Assembly (NCBI RefSeq): GCF_001625365.1 | Contig: NZ_LJJF01000001.1 | Location: 6,070,501 to 6,134,500, forward strand | Length of the DNA stretch: 64,000 bases | Direction: 5' to 3' | Source: Streptomyces sp. MJM8645 | GTDB lineage: Bacteria; Actinomycetota; Actinomycetes; Streptomycetales; Streptomycetaceae | Shown: positions 16,265 through 24,440 of the stretch, in pieces | Layout: each line of letters starts with the position of its first letter | Position numbering within the stretch: the first letter of the stretch is position 1 | Position numbers and translations under genes: made by a program | Notes under the pieces: generated by a model | Databases searched by the model: none | The model's input: only the letters and a program-made list of their open reading frames with translations | Told to the model about the DNA's origin: nothing

Positions 16265-17284
16265 GTGCGGTTCACCGTCTCGTCCCTCGTCGCCAACGGA
16301 CCCGATCCCGTGACCGGCGTCCAGCGCACCCCGCAGGAGAAGCTGTGGAACGTCATCGACCAGGCGGTCGTGGCCGAGCAACTCGGTTACGACGGCTACG
16401 GCGTGGGGGAGCGGCACGGTGAACCGTTCCTCTCTCCGGCGCCGCCGGTGCTGCTCAGCGCGATAGCGGCCCGCACCTCCACCATCCGGCTGTTCACCAC
16501 GGTGACGGTGCTGAGCATCCTGGATCCGGTCCGGGTCGCCGAGGACTACGCCCTGCTCGACCAGCTCTCTGGAGGCAGGGTCGAGTTGATCATCGGCAAG
16601 GGCAACGACCCGCGGCACTTCGACCTGTTCGGCCTGCCCGAGGAGCGCCAGTGGGACGCGCTCGCCGAGAACTACGGCCTGTTGCGCCGACTCTGGCGTG
16701 AGGAGAGGGTGACCTGGGAGGGCTCGACCCGCCCGCCGCTCAAGGACGCGGCCGTGTCGCCGCGCCCGTTGCAGGACCCGATCCCGGTGTGGCACGGCAG
16801 CGCGACCAGCACCCAGTCCACCGACCTGGCCGCCCGCTACGGTGACCCGCTCTTCTCCGCCAACTCCTTCCACCCGCTGGCCAAGTACCGCTCCCTGGTG
16901 GAGCACTACCGCGAGCGCTGGGCGCACTACGGGCGCGATCCGAGGGAGGCCAGGGTCGGTGCGAGCTTCGGCGGGCTGTACGTCGACAAGCGCTCGCAGG
17001 ACGCGGTCGAGGGCTTCCGTCCGTACTGGGACGCGATGTTCAGTTCGGCGGCCGGCCGGCACAACAAGTCGCCGTTCACCTCGTTGGAGGACGCGTTGGA
17101 ACACGGTTCGGCCCTGGTCGGAAGCCCGCAGCAGGTGATCGAGAAGATCCACCGCTATCACGAGGCCTTCGGCAACGAGGTGGTCGGGATCGGAGTCGAC
17201 GCCCTGACGGAAGGGGCGCAGCGGGAGCAGTTGGAGCTGTTCGCGGCCGAGGTCGCCCCGGTGGTCAGGCGCGAGCTTCCGTGA
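16265..17284 (+). CDS. LLM-class flavin-dependent oxidoreductase
   Basis: A 339-residue luciferase-like monooxygenase/oxidoreductase. Landmarks: VVAEQLGYDGYGVGERH, AARTSTIRLFTTVTVLSILDPVRVAEDYALLDQLSGGRVELIIGKGNDPRHF, and late VGSPQQVIEKIHRYHEAFG. These enzymes use FMNH2 or F420. The GTG start follows AAGGAGA. Given the cysteine-type leader upstream and the nearby Ssu genes, an organosulfur substrate is plausible but not shown. It appears monocistronic. Confidence 0.92.
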   Translation: MRFTVSSLVANGPDPVTGVQRTPQEKLWNVIDQAVVAEQLGYDGYGVGERHGEPFLSPAPPVLLSAIAARTSTIRLFTTVTVLSILDPVRVAEDYALLDQLSGGRVELIIGKGNDPRHFDLFGLPEERQWDALAENYGLLRRLWREERVTWEGSTRPPLKDAAVSPRPLQDPIPVWHGSATSTQSTDLAARYGDPLFSANSFHPLAKYRSLVEHYRERWAHYGRDPREARVGASFGGLYVDKRSQDAVEGFRPYWDAMFSSAAGRHNKSPFTSLEDALEHGSALVGSPQQVIEKIHRYHEAFGNEVVGIGVDALTEGAQREQLELFAAEVAPVVRRELP

Positions 17285-17493
17285 GCGCCTGCCAGACGTG
17301 ACGCGCGCCACCGGCCGCGGTGGAGTGCCGCCGGTCGGGGCGGGGGAGACGAGCGGGCGAGGGGCCGTGGCCGCCGGGGGGCGGCGCACGGCCCTCAGCC
17401 GTCCCCGGCGCGAACTCGTCCGCCCGCCTCGTCCCCGGCGCGAACCCGTCGGCCCGCCCCGCGTCCGCGTCGAGGTGGGAAATTCCTGGCCTT
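17285..17493. other. Intergenic region upstream of the TetR gene
   Basis: No gene is supported. Bases about 17400-17460 hold two near-identical copies of a block beginning GTCCCCGGCGCGAAC, separated by roughly 30 bases. Confidence 0.4.
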
Positions 17494-17515
17494 CTGTACC
17501 TACTGGTATGTACAG
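17494..17515. promoter_or_regulatory. Inverted-repeat operator overlapping the TetR gene promoter
   Basis: Perfect 6-bp arms CTGTAC (17494-17499) and GTACAG (17510-17515) flank a 10-base core that is itself partly symmetric (TAC/GTA). It covers the probable -10 TATGTA (17507-17512), which sits 18 bases after TTCCTG (17483-17488). This is what an autoregulated TetR promoter looks like. Confidence 0.65.
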
Positions 17516-17523
17516 TGATTCAC

Positions 17524-18090
17524 ATGACCACCCAGGACCGCCTCATCGAGAGCACCCAGGAACTCCTCTGGGAGCGCGGCTATGTCGGCACCAGCCCCAA
17601 GGCCATCCAGCAGCACGCCGGTGTCGGCCAGGGCAGCATGTACCACCACTTCGCCGGCAAGCCCGACCTCGCCGCAGCCGCCCTGCGCCGCAGCGCCGAG
17701 CAACTGCGGGGAGTCGCCGCCGCCGACCTGTCCGCCCCCGGCAGCGCGTACGACCGCATCGCCGCCTACCTGCACCGCGACCGTGACGTGCTGCGCGGCT
17801 GCCGGATCGGCCGGATGGCCCAGGACCCGGACGTCATCGCCGACCCCGAACTGCGCGCCCCCGTCGAGGAGACCTTCGACTGGCTGCGCGCCCGGATCGC
17901 CGAGTTGGTGGCCGAGGGCCAGGCCGCGGGCGAGCTCGTCCCCGGTGTCGACCCGGCCGACACCGCCGCCGCCGTGGTCGCCGTCGTCCAGGGCGGCTAC
18001 GTCCTGGCCCGCGCGGCCGGCCGGGCCGAGCCCTTCGATCAGGCCGTACGCGGCGCCCTCGGCCTGCTCGCCGCCCAGCGCACCGCCTGA
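17524..18090 (+). CDS. TetR-family regulator
   Basis: A 188-residue TetR regulator. The DNA-binding domain is clear: RLIESTQELLWERGYVGTSPKAIQQHAGVGQGSMYHHFAGKPDLAAAAL. The ligand domain includes DRDVLRGCRIGRMAQDPDV, as in the YfiR/LmrA-like group of small TetR proteins. The ATG at 17524 has no clear ribosome-binding site and lies only about 12 bases after the -10, so the transcript may be leaderless or nearly so. It heads a co-directional run (DUF4865, CMD-like, PTE-like) that it probably controls. Confidence 0.92.
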   Translation: MTTQDRLIESTQELLWERGYVGTSPKAIQQHAGVGQGSMYHHFAGKPDLAAAALRRSAEQLRGVAAADLSAPGSAYDRIAAYLHRDRDVLRGCRIGRMAQDPDVIADPELRAPVEETFDWLRARIAELVAEGQAAGELVPGVDPADTAAAVVAVVQGGYVLARAAGRAEPFDQAVRGALGLLAAQRTA

Positions 18091-18185
18091 CCCGCGCCGC
18101 GCACGGCTGAGCGGCCGCGCGACCGACTGACCGCGCGACCGACTGGCCGCGTGACCGCGTGACCACGCGCGTGACCGACTGGCCG
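18091..18185. repeat. Short direct repeats after the TetR stop codon
   Basis: Following the TetR stop, the blocks GCGCGACCGACTGACC and GCGCGACCGACTGGCC, then GCGTGACC units and another GTGACCGACTGGCC, run up to about 18185. Several contain in-register TGA triplets. No ORF is supported. Confidence 0.6.
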
Positions 18186-18224
18186 AGCGATCCCCGCTCG
18201 ACGATCCGACCGAGGAGACCCGCC

Positions 18225-18917
18225 GTGCACGCCATGCAGTACGAGATCACCCTCCCCGCCGACTACGACCTGGGGATCATCCGCAAACGCGTCGCCGACA
18301 AGGGCCATCTGCTCGATGCGCACCCGGGCCTCGGGCTCAAGGCGTACCTGGTCCGCGAGCGGGGCCGCGACGGGTCGCCCGTCAACCAGTACGCGCCGTT
18401 CTACCTCTGGCGCACCGCCGAGGGCATGAACAGCTTCCTCTGGGGACCGGGCTTTCGCGGCCTGAGCGCCGACTTCGGCCGCCCGGCCGTCCGTCACTGG
18501 CTCGGCGCCGGTCTGGCCCACGGCGCCGTGCCGGACGCTCCGGCGACCTCGACCTCGACCTCGACCTCGACCTCGACTGCGACCACAACCGCGACCGCGA
18601 CCGCGACCACAACCACAACCGCGACCGCGACCGCGACCACAACCGCGACCGCGACCGCGACCACGGCTACCCGGCACATCGTCAGGCTCCCCGAGTCCGA
18701 CGATCCCGCCGAGGCGGTCGAGCGGGCCCTCGCCGAGTCCCCCGCGTACCCCGCTCTGCACACCGCCGCCGTCGCGGTGGATCCGAGCCGCTGGGAGCTG
18801 GTCCGCTTCGCCCTCTGGTACGGCCCGGCCCCGGACGACGTACCGGGCATCCGCTACCAGGTGCTGCACCTGTCCCGTCCCGAACTCAACCGGCTGCCCG
18901 GCGGCCGACACTGGTGA
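18225..18917 (+). CDS. DUF4865 family protein with an expanded low-complexity insert
   Basis: A 230-residue DUF4865 protein. Both conserved blocks are present: YEITLPADYDLGIIRKRVADKGHLLDAHPGLGLKAYLVRERG...NQYAPFYLWR at the start and LPESDDPAEAVERALAE...WELVRFALWYG at the end. Between them, residues about 107-146 are only Thr, Ala and Ser, encoded by hexanucleotide repeats; the family normally has a short loop there, so this looks like a repeat expansion. The GTG at 18225 has a GAGGAG seven bases upstream; ATG 18234 is an alternative. DUF4865 genes are commonly paired with TetR genes. Function unknown. Confidence 0.88.
   Translation: MHAMQYEITLPADYDLGIIRKRVADKGHLLDAHPGLGLKAYLVRERGRDGSPVNQYAPFYLWRTAEGMNSFLWGPGFRGLSADFGRPAVRHWLGAGLAHGAVPDAPATSTSTSTSTSTATTTATATATTTTTATATATTTATATATTATRHIVRLPESDDPAEAVERALAESPAYPALHTAAVAVDPSRWELVRFALWYGPAPDDVPGIRYQVLHLSRPELNRLPGGRHW
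18544..18663. repeat. In-frame hexanucleotide microsatellite
   Basis: 120 bases of tandem hexamers inside the DUF4865 gene: about six GACCTC units, then alternating GACCGC and GACCACAAC-type units. The length is a multiple of three, so the reading frame survives. Similar GACCGC-type tracts occur in the 5' end of the next gene (about 18948-19020) and in the small ORF at 15940. Confidence 0.9.
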
Positions 18918-18934
18918 AAGGTTTCGCCACTTCC

Positions 18935-19513
18935 ATGACCAGCCCCGCGACCGCGACCGTCGCCCCCGCGACCGCCCCCGTCACCCCCGCGACCGCGACC
19001 GCCGTCCCGGCCCCCGCCCCGATGACACCGGCCGACCTGACCCCCGCGCCGCTCGACCGCGAAGCCGGCTACGCCCTGCTCGCAGACCTCGCCGGCCCGG
19101 TCGCCGCCGCGACCCTCGGCGGCCTGGACGGTCTCGCGCCCGGCTTCCCCGACTGGATCGTCACCAGTCTCTTCGGCGGCACCTACCAGCGCCCCGGCCT
19201 CGCCCTGCGCGACCGGCAGGTGGCCAACCTGGCCGCGCTCACCGCCCTCGGCGGCGTGGAGCCGCAGCTCGCCGACCACGTCCGCAACAGTCTGCGGATC
19301 GGCCTGACCAGGGAGGAGATCACCGAGGTCATCGTCCACCTCGCCCCCTACGTCGGCGTCCCCAAGGCCCTGGCCGGCCTGCGCGTCGCCACCGCCACCT
19401 TCGCCGAGGCGCCCCCGACCGAGGCGTCCCCGACTGCCGCAGACCCGACCCCGGCATTCCCGACTCCAGCAGACCCGACCCCGGCATCCCCGACCGAGGA
19501 GGACCGGGCATGA
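18935..19513 (+). CDS. Carboxymuconolactone decarboxylase-like protein
   Basis: A 192-residue protein with a carboxymuconolactone decarboxylase/AhpD-type core: FPDWIVTSLFGGTYQRPGLALRDRQVANLAALTALGGVEPQLADHVRNSLRIGLTREEITEVIVHLAPYVGVPKAL (landmarks, about residues 70-150). The CxxC of AhpD is absent, which favours the decarboxylase/unknown branch. The ends are low complexity: an Ala/Thr/Pro N-terminus and a C-terminal tail in repeated DPTPA..PTPA units. Start at ATG 18935 preferred for its AAAGG site; GTG 18914, overlapping the previous stop, is possible. ATGA overlap with the next gene. Confidence 0.87.
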   Translation: MTSPATATVAPATAPVTPATATAVPAPAPMTPADLTPAPLDREAGYALLADLAGPVAAATLGGLDGLAPGFPDWIVTSLFGGTYQRPGLALRDRQVANLAALTALGGVEPQLADHVRNSLRIGLTREEITEVIVHLAPYVGVPKALAGLRVATATFAEAPPTEASPTAADPTPAFPTPADPTPASPTEEDRA

Positions 19514-20493
19514 CCCCCACGATCCGTACCGTCCTCGGCGACCTCGACCCCGCGGAACTCGGTGCCACCGACTCCCACGACCACCTCTTCATCCGCAGCC
19601 CCCTGCTCCCCGGCGAGGAACTGGACGACCCGGCCGCCGCCGAGGGCGTCCTGCGCGCCTTCGCGGCGGCCGGCGGACGGTCGTTCGTCCAGTGGACCCC
19701 GTATGGTATGGGCCGCGGAGCGGACTCCCTCGCGAGGCTCTCCCGCGTGACCGGAGTCCACGTCGTCGCCGCCACCGGCCTGCACCAGGCGGCCCACTAC
19801 GACCCGGACACCCTCCCCGCCCTGTACGACGGGCTGTCCGAACGCTTCATCGCCGAACTCACCACCGGGCTGACGGCCGAACCGGCCACCGAACCGCCTG
19901 GACCGCCTGGACCGCCCGCAGCCCCCGAGGCCCCCGAAGCACCCGCATCGCCCGAGGCCGTCCGGGCGGGCCTGATCAAGGTCGCCTGCGACCCCGGGAC
20001 CACCACGGCGCACACCCGCCAGGTGATGGCCGCGGCCGCCTCCGCGCACCACGCCACCGGTGCCCCGATCGCCGTTCACCTCGAACCCCGAGCCCACCCG
20101 CACCTCGTACTGAACCGGCTGCACGTTCGACACGGCGTCCCGCCCCACCGGATCATCCTCGGCCACCTCACCCGGCTGCCGGATGTGCGGGTGCACCGCG
20201 AACTCGCGGCGGAAGGCGTCTACTTCGCGCTGGACAGCCCCTCCCGGGCCGGCCACCCGGCCGACCACCAGGCCTTCGACGTCATCGCCGACCTCGTCGA
20301 GGCCGGCCACGCCTCCCGACTCCTCCTCGGCGCCGACACCACCACCCGCACCGCCCGTCGGGCCGACGGCCCGACCGAACTGCTCAACGACCTCGTCCCA
20401 CGGCTCGCCCGCACCTTCGGCCCCGAACTGCCCGGCCTCCTCCTCACCGCCAACCCGGCCGCCGCCTTCGCCACCGACTGGCGCACGCCCTGA
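19510..20493 (+). CDS. Phosphotriesterase-like amidohydrolase (putative lactonase)
   Basis: A 327-residue member of the PTE/lactonase family of binuclear metallohydrolases. The metal ligands can be followed: HxH in TDSHDHLF (His23, His25), the bridging Lys in AGLIKVACDPG, His in IAVHLEP, His in IILGHLTRL and Asp in LLLGADTT. Most members hydrolyse lactones or esters rather than organophosphates. An Ala/Pro/Glu insert separates the first and second halves. It overlaps the CMD-like gene (ATGA), so DUF4865, CMD-like and PTE-like proteins are probably made together and may act on one cyclic or lactone-type substrate; that is inference. Confidence 0.88.
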   Translation: MTPTIRTVLGDLDPAELGATDSHDHLFIRSPLLPGEELDDPAAAEGVLRAFAAAGGRSFVQWTPYGMGRGADSLARLSRVTGVHVVAATGLHQAAHYDPDTLPALYDGLSERFIAELTTGLTAEPATEPPGPPGPPAAPEAPEAPASPEAVRAGLIKVACDPGTTTAHTRQVMAAAASAHHATGAPIAVHLEPRAHPHLVLNRLHVRHGVPPHRIILGHLTRLPDVRVHRELAAEGVYFALDSPSRAGHPADHQAFDVIADLVEAGHASRLLLGADTTTRTARRADGPTELLNDLVPRLARTFGPELPGLLLTANPAAAFATDWRTP

Positions 20494-20590
20494 ACCGTCC
20501 CTGCTCGGCCCGCCCCGGTCTCGATCCCGGCCGCAGGCCGACCCCGGGCCTTCGGCGAAGGCCCGCCGCCCACGCCCTACCGTGACGGCC

Positions 20591-21091
20591 ATGGTGACCC
20601 TGCGCATCCTCACGACCGACGACTGGCCGCTCTGGCGCGACCTACGCCTCGCCGCCCTGTCCGACGCGCCGCACGCCTTCAAGGCCCGCCTGGCGGACTG
20701 GCACCAGGGCGGCGAGGAACGGTGGCGCACCCGGTTGCACCTTCCGGGCGCCCACCACGTCGCGGCGCTGCTGGACGGTCCGGCCGGTCCGGACGCCACT
20801 CCCGTCGGCCTGGCGGACGGCCTCCCCGGAGCCGACGGCGTACGGGAGTTGCGCTCGGTGTGGGTCGGACCGATGGCGCGAGGCAGGGGCGTCGCCGACC
20901 GCCTGCTGGAGGAGGTCGAGCGCTGGGCCCGCGCATCCGGTGGCAGCACGCTGCGCCTCGCGGTGCTCCCCGGCAACGAACCGGCGATCACGCTCTACCG
21001 CCGGCACGGCTTCACCGTGCTCGCCGAGCCCGGCGGGCCGCTCGCCGACAGGGTCGCCCGGGAGCTCGTGATGGCGAAGCCGCTGCGCTGA
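20591..21091 (+). CDS. GNAT-family N-acetyltransferase
   Basis: A 166-residue acetyltransferase with the acetyl-CoA loop VWVGPMARGRGVADRLLEEVERWAR (about residues 95-119) and the following helix NEPAITLYRRHGF. The start LRILTTDDWPLWRDLRLAAL is typical of small-molecule or protein GNAT enzymes. The acceptor substrate is unknown. GTG 20582 is an alternative start. No clear ribosome-binding site. Confidence 0.88.
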   Translation: MVTLRILTTDDWPLWRDLRLAALSDAPHAFKARLADWHQGGEERWRTRLHLPGAHHVAALLDGPAGPDATPVGLADGLPGADGVRELRSVWVGPMARGRGVADRLLEEVERWARASGGSTLRLAVLPGNEPAITLYRRHGFTVLAEPGGPLADRVARELVMAKPLR

Positions 21092-21298
21092 CGGTTGCAG
21101 CTGACGGCCGGGCGGGCCGGACGGGCCGGTCACCCGCCGATCCACCCCGCCACCCGCTCGACGGCCGCGAAAGCACCGAAAGCGAGCAGCCGCGTCAGCT
21201 CCCCGTCGCCGGCCGCGGGCCGAACGGCGCGCCAGGCGGCCACGTCGGCCTCCGTGAGCCGGTACTCGCGAGGACGGCGGCCTCGGCTGACCCGAGCG

Positions 21299-21345
21299 GC
21301 CTTCACGAGCCAGCGGCCTTCACGAGTCAGCGGCCGTCACGAGCC
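21299..21345. repeat. Three tandem ~18-bp units
   Basis: GCGGCCTTCACGAGCC, GCGGCCTTCACGAGTC and GCGGCCGTCACGAGCC lie in tandem at about 18-base spacing in the 359-base gap between the convergent GNAT and SDR genes. The rest of the gap (21092-21298) holds nothing I can support. Confidence 0.7.
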
Positions 21346-21364
21346 CGGCGCTCGTCATGAGCCC

Positions 21365-21396
21365 GGCCCCGCCGTCCGCGACGTGACGGCGGGGCC
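21365..21396. terminator. Bidirectional hairpin between convergent GNAT and SDR genes
   Basis: Perfect 12-bp arms GGCCCCGCCGTC (21365-21376) and GACGGCGGGGCC (21385-21396) around an 8-base loop. There is no U-tract, as is common in GC-rich actinomycetes. Confidence 0.7.
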
Positions 21397-21450
21397 CGTG
21401 TCACCGGGGGGAGTGGCTGGGGCCCCACCGTCGTGCTGCCGTCCGGCGGC

Positions 21451-22215
21451 TCACATGTGGGTGCCGCCGTCGATGCGCAGCTCGGTGCCGGTGACGAACG
21501 CGCCGTCGTCGGAGGCCAGCATCGCGATCACCCCGGCCACCGTCTCCGGACCCGCGAAGCCCTGGCCGAGGGCCGGGGCGAGCTTGGCGAGCAGGCTGAA
21601 GTCGGCGTCGGCGGGCAGCCCCGGGTTGTGGGTCATGCCGCTGTCGATGCTGCCCGGCGCGACGCAGACCGCACGCAGGCCCTGCTTCGCGTACTCGGAG
21701 GCGATGGCGTGGGTGAAGGACTGGATGCCGCCCTTGGTCGCGGCGTACGCGGCCATGTAGGGGTGGGCGAAGCTCGCCGAGGTGGAGCTGAAGTTGACCA
21801 CCACGCCCCTGCCGCCCGCGAGCAGCGCGGGGAGCGCCTCGCGGGTCATCAGGAAGGTGCCGGTCAGGTTGACCGCGAGGAGCTTGTTCCAGAACTCCAG
21901 GCTGGTCTCGTGGGTGTGCGAGGAGCGGAGGATGCCGGCCGCGTTGACCAGGGCGTCCAGCCCGCCGAGGTCCGTGATCGCCGCCGCGACGCCGGTGACG
22001 ACGGCCGCCTCGTCCGAGATGTCCAGGACCTGGATGGCCAGGCGGTCTGCGGTGCCGTCGACGGTCGCGCGGTCCAGGGTCGTCTTCAGGCCGTCCTCGT
22101 CGACGTCGACGGCGACGACCTTCCCTCCCTCGGCGAGGATCCGGTGCACGGTCGCCTGGCCGATGCCAGAGCCGCCGCCGGTGATCAGGACGTTCCGTCC
22201 GCTGAAGCGCTCCAT
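21451..22215 (-). CDS. Short-chain dehydrogenase/reductase
   Basis: A 254-residue classical SDR. The Rossmann motif ITGGGSGIGQA (about residues 11-21), DVDE acidic residue after strand 2, NAAGI (about 90), catalytic Ser in VNFSSTSAS, YxxxK in YAATKGG and the late PGSIDSGM are all present. It is an NAD(P)-dependent alcohol dehydrogenase or ketoreductase with unknown substrate; the acid at the end of strand 2 favours NAD. Divergent from a TetR gene, with shared operator sequences between them. Confidence 0.93.
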   Translation of the reverse strand: MERFSGRNVLITGGGSGIGQATVHRILAEGGKVVAVDVDEDGLKTTLDRATVDGTADRLAIQVLDISDEAAVVTGVAAAITDLGGLDALVNAAGILRSSHTHETSLEFWNKLLAVNLTGTFLMTREALPALLAGGRGVVVNFSSTSASFAHPYMAAYAATKGGIQSFTHAIASEYAKQGLRAVCVAPGSIDSGMTHNPGLPADADFSLLAKLAPALGQGFAGPETVAGVIAMLASDDGAFVTGTELRIDGGTHM

Positions 22216-22271
22216 GGTGGTACTCCGTTCGTTCGTGGCCTCTCGACCTCAAGAGGCACGGTACGCCTTCC

Positions 22272-22332
22272 TGGCATAACGTGCCAATAAGTCTTCTGAG
22301 TGCCACTTCGGCGCACCACGCCACAGTGGCAC
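22272..22332. promoter_or_regulatory. Operator pair between SDR and TetR genes
   Basis: A perfect palindrome TGGCA-TAACG-TGCCA (22272-22286) and a second inverted pair GTGCCAC (22300-22306) / GTGGCAC (22326-22332) occupy the divergent promoter. All share the half-site GTGCCA/TGGCAC. They are the likely binding sites of the adjacent TetR regulator. Confidence 0.65.
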
Positions 22333-22353
22333 CGGCCCGCGTACGCTGACCCT

Positions 22354-22974
22354 GTGACCGGACGCCCCACCCTGAACCAGCGCCGCCGCGACGCCACCCG
22401 GCTGGACATCGCCCGCACCGCCGCCGCGCTCTTCGCCGAGCGCGGGGTCGAGGCGACCACTGCGGAGGAGATCGCCCTCGCGGCGGGCATCTCGCTGCGC
22501 ACCTTCTACCGGTACTTCTCCGTCAAGGAGGACGCCGTCGCGCCACTGCTGGCGGCCGGCGGGCGCCGCTGGGTCGACCAGCTCGCCGAGGCCCCGGCCG
22601 ATCTGCCGCTGCGCGAGGCGTTGGAGCGCTCGGCGGTCGCCTCGCTGACCCCGCCCGACGGCGAGGCGGTCGAGGCGATGGAGTGGACTCGAAGCCTGCT
22701 GCGCGACCCGCGCCTCGACGGCACGTGGCAGCGCGTCCACGCCGACTCCGAGGAGCGGCTGCGGACGGTCCTCGCGGCCCGCTGTCCGGGTGGCGCCGAC
22801 CCGCTGGAGATCCGACTGGCCGCCGCTGCGGCGACGGCCGCGATCCGGGTCGCGCTGGAGGAATGGGCCGCCTCGGACGCGCCCACGGTCGGCCCGGGCT
22901 CCCCGCGGGAGCTCGGCGCGCGCTGCATGCGTGAACTCACGGCGGGGCTGCGGCTCTACGGGCGGGAGGGCTGA
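22354..22974 (+). CDS. TetR-family regulator, divergent from SDR
   Basis: A 206-residue TetR protein. The HTH is clear: RLDIARTAAALFAERGVEATTAEEIALAAGISLRTFYRYFSVKEDAVAPLL. The rest matches the actinobacterial MftR-like or AcrR-like group with no obvious ligand clue. It probably represses itself and the SDR gene through the GTGCCA sites. GTG start. Confidence 0.93.
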   Translation: MTGRPTLNQRRRDATRLDIARTAAALFAERGVEATTAEEIALAAGISLRTFYRYFSVKEDAVAPLLAAGGRRWVDQLAEAPADLPLREALERSAVASLTPPDGEAVEAMEWTRSLLRDPRLDGTWQRVHADSEERLRTVLAARCPGGADPLEIRLAAAAATAAIRVALEEWAASDAPTVGPGSPRELGARCMRELTAGLRLYGREG

Positions 22975-22990
22975 GCCCGTCAGGCCGCGA

Positions 22991-23069
22991 ACAGATAACA
23001 GATAACAGCTGACAGATTTCGTTATCTGTTATCTGTTATCTGTTATCTGTCGGCTGTCATCTGTCACCC
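22991..23069. repeat. Heptad hairpin R3
   Basis: Left arm ACAGATAACAGATAAC (22991-23006) pairs perfectly with GTTATCTGTTATCTGT (23021-23036), 14-base loop. The right side continues with further copies to 23069. Read on the minus strand, the right side has TGA or TAA at exact 7-base steps with one interruption. It lies between co-directional TetR and esterase genes. Confidence 0.9.
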
Positions 23070-23192
23070 GTTCCTCCTCCCAGGCCCCGTTAGGGTGGGT
23101 GATCGCGCGCCCCGGCGGGGGAACCGGGGTGACCGCCTTGGATGTCCTGGACGGAGGGGGCGGGGAGTTCGAGGCGTGGGAGCAAGTAGGAC

Positions 23193-24335
23193 ATGGGTCT
23201 GACGAGCCACAAGGTGTTGGCGCTGGCCGTATTGATCGCCGTCGTGATGACGGCAGGCACGGTCTGGCTGTGGCCAAGACTCGCCAAGCAGACCTGGCAG
23301 GCGGTGCTCGGCCGGATCGGCGCACTGCTCGCCACCCAGCTCGCGGTGCTGGCCGCGCTCGGCCTGGTGGCGAACAACTACTTCGCCTTCTACAGCAGTT
23401 GGGGCGACCTGCTGGGCACCGGTGACACCGGCCCGGTGGTGATCCACAACAAGGCGGACGCGTCCGGCCGGCTGCTCGTGGAGACGATCGGCCACGCCTC
23501 CGTCAAGGGCGGCGGCGCGATGGGTCGCGAGCCCAGCCAGTCCGGCGAGATCCGCAAGGTGCGGATCGACGGCGCGGCCAGCCGGCTGTCCACCGAGGGG
23601 TACGTCTTCCTGCCGCCGCAGTACTTCCAACCGGAGTACGCACAGCGGCAGTTCCCGGCGGTGATCGTCAGCACCGGCTTCCCCGGGATCGCCGAGAACC
23701 TGATCACCCGGTTCAACTACCCGGGTGCAGCACTCAAGTTGCTCCAGGACGGCAAGATGCAGCCGACCGTCATGGTGCTGATGCGCCCCTCGCCGGCCCT
23801 GCCGCAGGACACCGAGTGCGAGGACATCCCGGGCGGCGCGCAGTCCGACACGTACTTCACCAAGGACGTCCCCTCAGCGATCCAGGCGAGCTTCCGGGTC
23901 TCCTCCGACCCGCAGGCCTGGGCCTTCATGGGCAACTCGACCGGCGGCTACTGCGCCCTCAAGCTGGCCATGCGCCACCCGGACGTCTTTCCGACCGCCG
24001 TCGCGCTCTCCGCCTACTACGACGCCGCCGACGACCCGACCACGGGCGACCTGTTCGGCGGCAGCAAGCAGCGTCGTGACGAGGCCAACCTGATGTGGCG
24101 GTTGAAGAACCTGCCGCAGCCCAAGGTGTCCGTGCTGCTGGCCGGCACCAAGAAGGGCGACGGCGACTACCGGCACGACACCGAGGCCTTCGTCGATGCC
24201 GCGCAGTCCCCGATGAAGGTCTCCTACAGCATGCTGGAGAACGGCGGCCACAACTTCGAGACCTGGAGCGCGCTGCTGCCGTCCTCGCTGGAGTGGCTGT
24301 CCCAGCACCTCAAGGTCCCGAACCAGACCGCCTGA
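23193..24335 (+). CDS. Membrane-anchored alpha/beta-hydrolase (esterase D / mycolyltransferase-like)
   Basis: A 380-residue protein with an N-terminal membrane segment (VLALAVLIAVVMTAGTVWLW) and a second one (GALLATQLAVLAALGLVANNYFAFY), then the family marker LLGTGD and an esterase D-type hydrolase domain outside the membrane. The nucleophile motif is GNSTGGYCALKLAMRHP, with a late ENGGHNFETW as the His region. Related actinomycete proteins resemble the mycolyltransferase/antigen 85 fold but their substrates are mostly unknown. A paralogue lies at 61171. TAGGA ribosome-binding site. Its stop codon is repeated in a 13-bp array. Confidence 0.88.
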   Translation: MGLTSHKVLALAVLIAVVMTAGTVWLWPRLAKQTWQAVLGRIGALLATQLAVLAALGLVANNYFAFYSSWGDLLGTGDTGPVVIHNKADASGRLLVETIGHASVKGGGAMGREPSQSGEIRKVRIDGAASRLSTEGYVFLPPQYFQPEYAQRQFPAVIVSTGFPGIAENLITRFNYPGAALKLLQDGKMQPTVMVLMRPSPALPQDTECEDIPGGAQSDTYFTKDVPSAIQASFRVSSDPQAWAFMGNSTGGYCALKLAMRHPDVFPTAVALSAYYDAADDPTTGDLFGGSKQRRDEANLMWRLKNLPQPKVSVLLAGTKKGDGDYRHDTEAFVDAAQSPMKVSYSMLENGGHNFETWSALLPSSLEWLSQHLKVPNQTA

Positions 24336-24391
24336 GCAGACCGCCTGAGCAGACCGTCTGAGCGGACCGTCTGAGCAGGCCGTCTGCTCAG
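24324..24391. repeat. 13-bp stop-codon array and terminator hairpin
   Basis: Four tandem 13-bp units beginning CAGACCGCCTGAG (24324, 24337, 24350; last copy at 24363 starts CGG) start within the end of the esterase gene and repeat its TGA in successive frames. The array ends in a hairpin CTGAGCAG (24371-24378) / CTGCTCAG (24384-24391), 5-base loop, between convergent genes. Confidence 0.85.
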
Positions 24392-24440
24392 GCGGCTTGA
24401 GCGAGCCGACGGACAGCGAGGGGCGCGGGAGCGGCGAGGC

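Noticed and set aside
18382-18911. Minus-strand ORFs rich in Arg/Ser or Val/Ala opposite the DUF4865 repeat
   Set aside because: They are translations of the hexanucleotide repeat on the other strand with no family match.
21095-21760. Plus-strand ORF across the GNAT-SDR gap
   Set aside because: It runs through a terminator hairpin and antisense to the SDR gene; no ribosome-binding site or family match.
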